Assembly: GCA_029259835.1 (NCBI GenBank)
Contig: JAJDEL010000484.1
Location: 1 to 9,878, forward strand
DNA from: Planctomicrobium sp.
Lineage (GTDB): Bacteria; Planctomycetota; Planctomycetia; Planctomycetales; Planctomycetaceae
Reading direction: 5' to 3'
Length of the DNA: 9,878 nucleotides
Part shown: positions 5,251-9,878 of the stretch, piece after piece
Layout: the number at the start of each line of letters is the position of its first letter
How positions within the stretch are numbered: position 1 is the first letter of the stretch
The notes under the pieces: model-generated
What the model saw: only the letters and a program-made list of their open reading frames with translations
What the model was told of the DNA's origin: nothing
The model's database searches: none
Made by a program: the position numbers and the translations under genes

Positions 5251-8196
5251 CTAAGTGATCAATGTTCGCTCTCTATGGTCAGGCGTCATTTTTCTTTGAA
5301 TCGTTGGCATGATGCCGTACGACATCGCCAGGAGTTTGAGAGGGTGAAGTGTTGGCAAGGACGATTTTTGTTTCATTTGAAATTTACAGCTACTGCATTC
5401 GCTTGAGCCGAGATCGAAATCGGGACGCTGCATTTCGGAAATCAGGCCGGCTCCCATTTGAAGCGAGAGTTCGAAGTTTTTCGTACTCATCCCGAAAGCC
5501 CCCGCCATTCCAGAGCAACCTTTGTCGATGAACTGAACATTCAATTCGGGAACCAGTTTCAGAAGATCGATCCAGGGAAGCGTTGGGTTGAGGAACTTTT
5601 CATGGCACCCTGCATGGTATCCCAGCGTCATTGCCAGCGGACTTAAGTCAGTTCTTAACTTTCCCTGAGCGTGGAGAGATTGCAAATACGTCCCGACATC
5701 GATGGTCTGGTCTGCAACAAGCTGCGCGTCTGGGTGGTCAATCAAGCGTGGGTATTCGTCTTTGAGGCAAACCGCAGCTGTCGGTTCCGTGCAGACAATT
5801 TGCTTTCCTTCTCGGGCGTACTCTCCGAGTATCCCGATATTGATTTCCGCCAGCTCTCGGGCTGCGTCCAGATCTCCGGCACTGATCATTGCCATCCCTG
5901 AGGTGACTTGATGTCTCGGAATCACAACTGAGATCCCGTGATGTTCGAGTACTCGCAAGAATGCGTCACCAAGTTCAGGGTCGTGGAAATTTACGTAGTG
6001 GTCTACGAAGTAAACAACGTCAACCGATTGCCCTTTCTTTTTGTCTTCGCGATACCGACTTGCTTGCCAGGATTTTATGAATTGGCGACGGGCGAATTTT
6101 GGAAGCCGTCGGAACTTTGAAATGCCGAAGAGTTTTTCAATAATCCAGCGACTGGCTCCATTCGCCAACGCCCAGTTCGCCAAGGGTGAAATTGCGACCC
6201 CCAGTTTTCCAAATGTGTGCGCACGAGACAGATACCAATCTTCCTTGGGCAACCCTGCTTCACTCACGCACTGTGCTTTCAGTTCGATTGCCAATGCCGG
6301 GATGTTGACGTTTGAGGGGCACTCCAAATGACATTGCTTACAGTTGAAGCATGAGTCCGCCAACTCACGCGATTCTTCGGTCGAAAAAGCTTTGGCATCA
6401 ATGGAATTCGTGACGAGCGCTCGGATCAGGTTCGCTTTTGCTCTTGGTGCGTTGATCTCCGCCTGCTCCGCATGAAAGAACGGACACATGCGATTGGACT
6501 CTTCTTCTTGAATACGACAACTCCCGCAACCATTGCACCTCAGAGTCTCTTCTTCAAGTTCTCCTTGATTCCATCGGAGTTGCAACGGAATGAGTTCGCT
6601 GCGTTCTTGTTTTGGATCTGGATTTGCACGAAAATCGCGAATGGTCAGGTGTGGATCATCGCTGACGATCTTGCCCGGGTTGAGTAAATTGTGAGGGTCG
6701 AACAACTCTTTCACTTGCTGGAAAACTTTATAGAGCGGTCCGTATTGGCTTCGGATAAATGCTGTTCGAGCAAGTCCGTTGCCGTGTTCGCCGCTGATCG
6801 TTCCTCCGAATTGAAAAGCGACTTCGTACAACTCTCTGGAGAGTTCTTCGATTGTTGCCGCGTTGTCTGTGTTGGGGATTTCAAGAAACGGACGAAAGTG
6901 GACCTGACCAGAGGCAGCATGCGCGTAGAGTGAGGCAGTCACCCAATGCTTCTGAAACACTTTTTGAGCTTGAACAAGAAAGTCATGCAAAGCATCCGGC
7001 GGGACGGCAATGTCTTCAACAAACGGTAACGGTCGAGTTTCGCCGCGTAGTTTGGTGAGCAGTGGGACGACTCGATATGGGAGTGACCATAAGAATTCCA
7101 ACTCGTCAGCGTCGTAGGTTTCTAAAGTCACAACAGATGATGGGTCAGCATTGCGGGCGACGTGAATGACATTTTGCAATCGATCTCGAACTTGGCGGTC
7201 AGTATAGCCAGTCTGTTCCACGAGCACCGCCGCTTCTGCTTGTCCCGGAATCAATTGCTTGAAACGGATATCCGCATCGCGTGCCAAAGACAGCAACCGG
7301 CGATCCATTAAGTCGCAGGCGCTCGGCTGAAGCCCGGTCATGACTTGAATTGCTTCAATCGCTCGTTGCAGGTCACCAAAAACGAGCAACGCCGCACCAC
7401 GGCGAGATGGTCGTGCAGCTGTGTGTAATGTTGCTTCCGTGAAAAGCCCAAGAGTCCCTTCGGACCCGACGAGCAGGCGAGGAAGATTCAGGGATGTTTC
7501 ATTAAGAATTCCACGTAAGTTGAATCCAGAGCAGTTTCGGATCAGCGCCGGTTGTCGCTCGCGAATGAGGTCTGCATTCTTCTCTAGAAGCAGCGCCAAT
7601 CGGTGTGTGAGGTCGTTCTCGCGACTCGGCTTCGGAATCGATAAGGCATCTGCAACTCGCGATGCCTCAAACACAAAACCATCTGCTAGTACTGTTTCAA
7701 TGCTCTGCACATGGTCTCTCATTGATCCGACACGAACGGCATGTGATCCTGCCGCATCGACAGCAAGCATTCCTCCAACAGTCGTCAGTGCTGTGTTTGA
7801 TGGATCGGGAGGTAAGTACCGTTCAAACTGTCGCAAGTGTCGATTGAGTTGATTTCGGACGACTCCCGACTGAACACGAATCGTTTTCTCATCGACATGC
7901 AAAATCTCGTTCATGTGCCGGGAAAAATCGACCACGATGCCACGTCCCAGACACCCGCCTGCCACTCCCGATCCGGCTCCGCGAGCACTCAGGGGAATGT
8001 CATTCTCATATGCGTATTGAGCAAGTTTGACAACGTCTTCAGTGTGACGTGGGCAGGCGACGCCAAGTGGAAGAATTTGATAAAGACTTCCGTCACTTGA
8101 GTAGACTTCGCGCGTAACAGCATCAAAGCGTAGTTCGCCTTCGAACTCGCCTTGTAGATCTTCCAGGATTCTTAGTTGCTGTTCGTCCAATGTCAC
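5251..8196 (-). CDS. FAD-linked oxidase/Fe-S dehydrogenase fusion (GlcD-GlcF, YdiJ type)
   Basis: This 981-residue protein fuses a flavin dehydrogenase to an iron-sulfur electron-transfer module. The N-terminal half is a PCMH/VAO-type FAD domain: PLSARGAGSGVAGG (68-81), VGGMLAVDAAGSH (140-152) and GSEGTLG (244-250). The FAD-oxidase C domain has HAASGQVH (His426, His433) and SGEHGNG (His471), the metal/substrate histidines of D-2-hydroxyacid dehydrogenases. Two 4Fe-4S motifs follow (Cys554, 557, 560, 571; Cys616, 619, 622, 626). Then come CCG-type regions, the second well formed around Cys864, Cys894, Cys934 and Cys937. E. coli YdiJ (about 1018 residues, a D-2-hydroxyglutarate dehydrogenase) shares this layout, but the substrate could also be D-lactate or glycolate. 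The start is GTG 8196, since an in-frame stop lies directly before it and the next in-frame ATG (Met95) falls inside the FAD domain. There is no transmembrane segment; it probably works at the inner face of the membrane. Confidence 0.93.
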   Translation of the reverse strand: MTLDEQQLRILEDLQGEFEGELRFDAVTREVYSSDGSLYQILPLGVACPRHTEDVVKLAQYAYENDIPLSARGAGSGVAGGCLGRGIVVDFSRHMNEILHVDEKTIRVQSGVVRNQLNRHLRQFERYLPPDPSNTALTTVGGMLAVDAAGSHAVRVGSMRDHVQSIETVLADGFVFEASRVADALSIPKPSRENDLTHRLALLLEKNADLIRERQPALIRNCSGFNLRGILNETSLNLPRLLVGSEGTLGLFTEATLHTAARPSRRGAALLVFGDLQRAIEAIQVMTGLQPSACDLMDRRLLSLARDADIRFKQLIPGQAEAAVLVEQTGYTDRQVRDRLQNVIHVARNADPSSVVTLETYDADELEFLWSLPYRVVPLLTKLRGETRPLPFVEDIAVPPDALHDFLVQAQKVFQKHWVTASLYAHAASGQVHFRPFLEIPNTDNAATIEELSRELYEVAFQFGGTISGEHGNGLARTAFIRSQYGPLYKVFQQVKELFDPHNLLNPGKIVSDDPHLTIRDFRANPDPKQERSELIPLQLRWNQGELEEETLRCNGCGSCRIQEEESNRMCPFFHAEQAEINAPRAKANLIRALVTNSIDAKAFSTEESRELADSCFNCKQCHLECPSNVNIPALAIELKAQCVSEAGLPKEDWYLSRAHTFGKLGVAISPLANWALANGASRWIIEKLFGISKFRRLPKFARRQFIKSWQASRYREDKKKGQSVDVVYFVDHYVNFHDPELGDAFLRVLEHHGISVVIPRHQVTSGMAMISAGDLDAARELAEINIGILGEYAREGKQIVCTEPTAAVCLKDEYPRLIDHPDAQLVADQTIDVGTYLQSLHAQGKLRTDLSPLAMTLGYHAGCHEKFLNPTLPWIDLLKLVPELNVQFIDKGCSGMAGAFGMSTKNFELSLQMGAGLISEMQRPDFDLGSSECSSCKFQMKQKSSLPTLHPLKLLAMSYGIMPTIQRKMTPDHRERTLIT

Positions 8197-8255
8197 TCAG
8201 TAGAGTAGGCTCTCGCCTGCCTTCCTCGAAATGCAGATTTAACAGGCTAACTTGA

Positions 8256-8741
8256 TCAGGCGTCTTTCTTCGTGGTCTCGTCTTCAGCTTCCTTGCGCCG
8301 GATTTCTTCTTGACGATACTTTTCGCCGGTTTCATGATCGAATGGTTTGTGTTGACTGACGTCGACGTCGTGATGTTTAGTTCGACAACGATAGCAAACC
8401 AGCACATCCCGCATCACGATGTAGAGCACCATATCAAGCAAAGCAAATGCCATCAGAATACTGAGAGCGAGGATCGGGCGATAATACATCCAGGCGATGC
8501 TGCTCGAAATCGCACCCAATGCGACGAAGAAGAGCCCGAGCCATTGCGGGAAATTCTTCTGCCGCCACAAGTCCGGGTTGCCGCAGCGCAAGCATTCGCT
8601 GGGGATTGCCTGTTCACGAACCTCGTCATTGGAAAAAGGACGCTCCCAATCACAATTCAGACAACTCAAGCTCGATGCCTCCGAGACATCGGAAGATCGA
8701 TTCGTTTGATTGCATTTCGGGCAGTGGTAAGTCAGGTACAT
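8256..8741 (-). CDS. Unknown zinc-ribbon membrane protein
   Basis: I do not recognise this 161-residue protein. It opens with a zinc ribbon (Cys7-x2-Cys10 and Cys27-x2-Cys30) and has a second pair at Cys50-x2-Cys53. Two hydrophobic helices follow (about 66-87 and 89-110), then a fourth pair at Cys116-x2-Cys119. Because the helices form a hairpin, Cys50/53 and Cys116/119 end on the same side of the membrane, presumably the cytoplasm, and could complete a second ribbon. The tail (130-161) is highly charged, rich in Glu, Lys and Arg, and likely an exposed helix. ATG 8741 has no Shine-Dalgarno. A 5-bp stem (8750-8754 / 8761-8765) lies just upstream. It is 59 bases upstream of the FAD/Fe-S gene and 93 bases downstream of the 8-helix protein gene, so co-transcription is possible. 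Function unknown. Confidence 0.85.
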   Translation of the reverse strand: MYLTYHCPKCNQTNRSSDVSEASSLSCLNCDWERPFSNDEVREQAIPSECLRCGNPDLWRQKNFPQWLGLFFVALGAISSSIAWMYYRPILALSILMAFALLDMVLYIVMRDVLVCYRCRTKHHDVDVSQHKPFDHETGEKYRQEEIRRKEAEDETTKKDA

Positions 8742-8834
8742 AGTTCAGACATCGTAAGTGCGATGAGGTAGCAGGAAAAGTCGTGACGCCGAAATTCATG
8801 GGCTGGAGTGCAAGCGGAACAGTGGTTTGTACAA

Positions 8835-9572
8835 CTACTGGATCAAACTGGATGCCATTTCTCCCATGAAAACCAACGTCGTGGCGGCGTACAGGACGCC
8901 TGTCGCGGATTGTGTGTTGCGATACTTCAGGATTCGGATCGTCAATATCGCCATCGCGAAAGGTCCGATCAGTCCTGCCCATCTTAGGGTGAGAAGACTC
9001 CAGGCGAGTTCTTGCTCTGCCTCAACTGGAATCGCACCGAAGATCACCATGGCTGCACGCAACACAACGGCAGCGGCAAAAATTTGACTGAGGCGAATCA
9101 GCGGCGCCAGAACCATTCCGGTTGCGGTGAGATACCAATGTCCGAGGAGCATCGCCGCTGTGACAGAACCAATCAGCCAAGCTGCGGTCAACTGGTCAGC
9201 AATCGCGCGGGGAATTGACTCATTCGTTTTCAGCGAGTTCATCGCAAGGAATGCGAGGACGCCCGCAGAAGTCAACGCGACTATGAAAACGAAAATTGTT
9301 CCAGCTTTTCTTCGCTCTAGCGTCCAAAGAACGGACCCAAGGAAGGAGGTCAGTGCCAGGAAAATGCCGCCGAACCAGACCCAGCCTTTCACGGTTGCTG
9401 CTTCTGCTTCTTCGATTTTGAGTTGATCGCTCGTTAGGACGAGCAACACGCTCAGCCCCAGTGTCAGCAGCATTTGGATTCGAAAAAATCCAGATGTAAT
9501 CTGCGCACGCGGTGCCAGACACCAAATGATCGAAAGTCCACAAATGAGACGCAGAGCGAATTCCGGAATCAT
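8835..9572 (-). CDS. Unknown integral membrane protein with about eight helices
   Basis: The 245-residue product is almost wholly hydrophobic, with helices near 5-20, 28-47, 64-83, 92-111, 128-148, 163-182, 193-214 and 223-242. I cannot assign it to a named family. Conspicuous polar residues in or at the ends of helices are His145 in [13 protein letters not shown], Arg160 in PLIRLSQ, Arg172, Arg197 and Glu238. The His-Trp-Tyr motif at the end of helix 5 could be a cofactor or proton site, but that is speculation. ATG 9572 overlaps the folE stop codon as ATGA, so translation is probably coupled to folE. The zinc-ribbon membrane protein gene follows after 93 bases. No enzyme domain is visible. 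Confidence 0.85.
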   Translation of the reverse strand: MIPEFALRLICGLSIIWCLAPRAQITSGFFRIQMLLTLGLSVLLVLTSDQLKIEEAEAATVKGWVWFGGIFLALTSFLGSVLWTLERRKAGTIFVFIVALTSAGVLAFLAMNSLKTNESIPRAIADQLTAAWLIGSVTAAMLLGHWYLTATGMVLAPLIRLSQIFAAAVVLRAAMVIFGAIPVEAEQELAWSLLTLRWAGLIGPFAMAILTIRILKYRNTQSATGVLYAATTLVFMGEMASSLIQ

Positions 9573-9878
9573 CGTTTGCTGTTGATTAGGGCCATTGCTT
9601 CTGCTCGGCTGGAATCATTTTTCCGAAACAATCCGCGAACGGCGCTTGTGATGGTCAATGACCCTGGCTTTTTGATACCGCGAATCGACATGCAGGAGTG
9701 CTCCGCTTCGATCACAACGATAACCCCTTTAGGGTTCAGTTCGTCGTCGAGAAGATTCGCGATTGTCTCTGTCATTCGCTCCTGCACTTGGGGCTTGCTA
9801 GATACTTCATCAACGATTCGGGCCAACTTGCTTAAGCCAACAACACTACCGCGAGGGATGTAACCGATGTGGGCAACA
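9569..9878 (-). CDS. folE: GTP cyclohydrolase I FolE, C-terminal part
   Basis: Only the C-terminal 102 full codons lie in the window; the gene continues past 9878. FolE converts GTP to 7,8-dihydroneopterin triphosphate and formate, the first step of folate (and queuosine precursor) synthesis, using a zinc ion. Diagnostic segments are [10 protein letters not shown] followed by [15 protein letters not shown], then [10 protein letters not shown], then [18 protein letters not shown], which holds the last zinc-ligand cysteine, then [15 protein letters not shown]. The reading ends [12 protein letters not shown] and the stop overlaps the next start by ATGA. It is intact as far as seen. It is the most upstream gene visible in the - strand cluster. 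Confidence 0.96.
   Translation of the reverse strand, partial: VAHIGYIPRGSVVGLSKLARIVDEVSSKPQVQERMTETIANLLDDELNPKGVIVVIEAEHSCMSIRGIKKPGSLTITSAVRGLFRKNDSSRAEAMALINSKR

Noticed and set aside
7421..7852. A 143-codon + strand frame inside the FAD/Fe-S gene
   Set aside because: It lies wholly antisense to a conserved FAD domain, with Ser/Arg-rich low-complexity composition; a shadow frame.
8310..8771. A 153-codon + strand frame opposite the zinc-ribbon gene
   Set aside because: The - strand frame has ordered zinc-ribbon cysteines and membrane helices; the + frame has no recognisable pattern.
9474..9863. A 129-codon + strand frame opposite folE
   Set aside because: It is antisense to clearly conserved FolE sequence.

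Overview
The window looks like ordinary chromosome of a planctomycete. The reasons are moderate base composition, two short lipoproteins (one ending in a glycine run), patchy Shine-Dalgarno use, and a mix of widely spaced single genes and loose same-strand clusters. The phylum call is inference from protein style and gene mix; no marker gene is present. I see no mobile element, tRNA, rRNA, CRISPR array or phage gene.

Left part (1-1640, + strand): a lipoprotein with an OmpA/CpaD-like region and an almost pure glycine tail is followed by a TPR lipoprotein, and the pair ends at a clear intrinsic terminator. The 200-base gap between them holds an uninterrupted 21-bp RNA hairpin and possibly a larger folded RNA. 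The pair could be the tail of a Tad/Flp-pilus or envelope locus that starts outside the window. Middle part (1641-4309, + strand): nadA (quinolinate synthase, NAD synthesis), with a candidate promoter and a leader able to form hairpins, is followed by gltA (type II citrate synthase). A compound stem-loop fills the 47-base gap between gltA and the convergent genes.

Right part (4357-9878, all - strand, so read right to left): folE (GTP cyclohydrolase I, 5' end outside the window) overlaps by ATGA an unknown 8-helix membrane protein. Next come an unknown zinc-ribbon membrane protein, a 981-residue FAD/Fe-S dehydrogenase of the GlcD-GlcF/YdiJ fusion type, then moaD and moaE, the two subunits of molybdopterin synthase. 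FolE and MoaD/MoaE both belong to pterin chemistry. The dehydrogenase probably feeds electrons from a D-2-hydroxyacid into the respiratory chain. The two membrane proteins have no recognised function.

I did not find a convincing new multi-gene system. The best leads are the hairpin at 740-785, the split zinc ribbon at 8256-8741, and the 8-helix protein coupled to folE.
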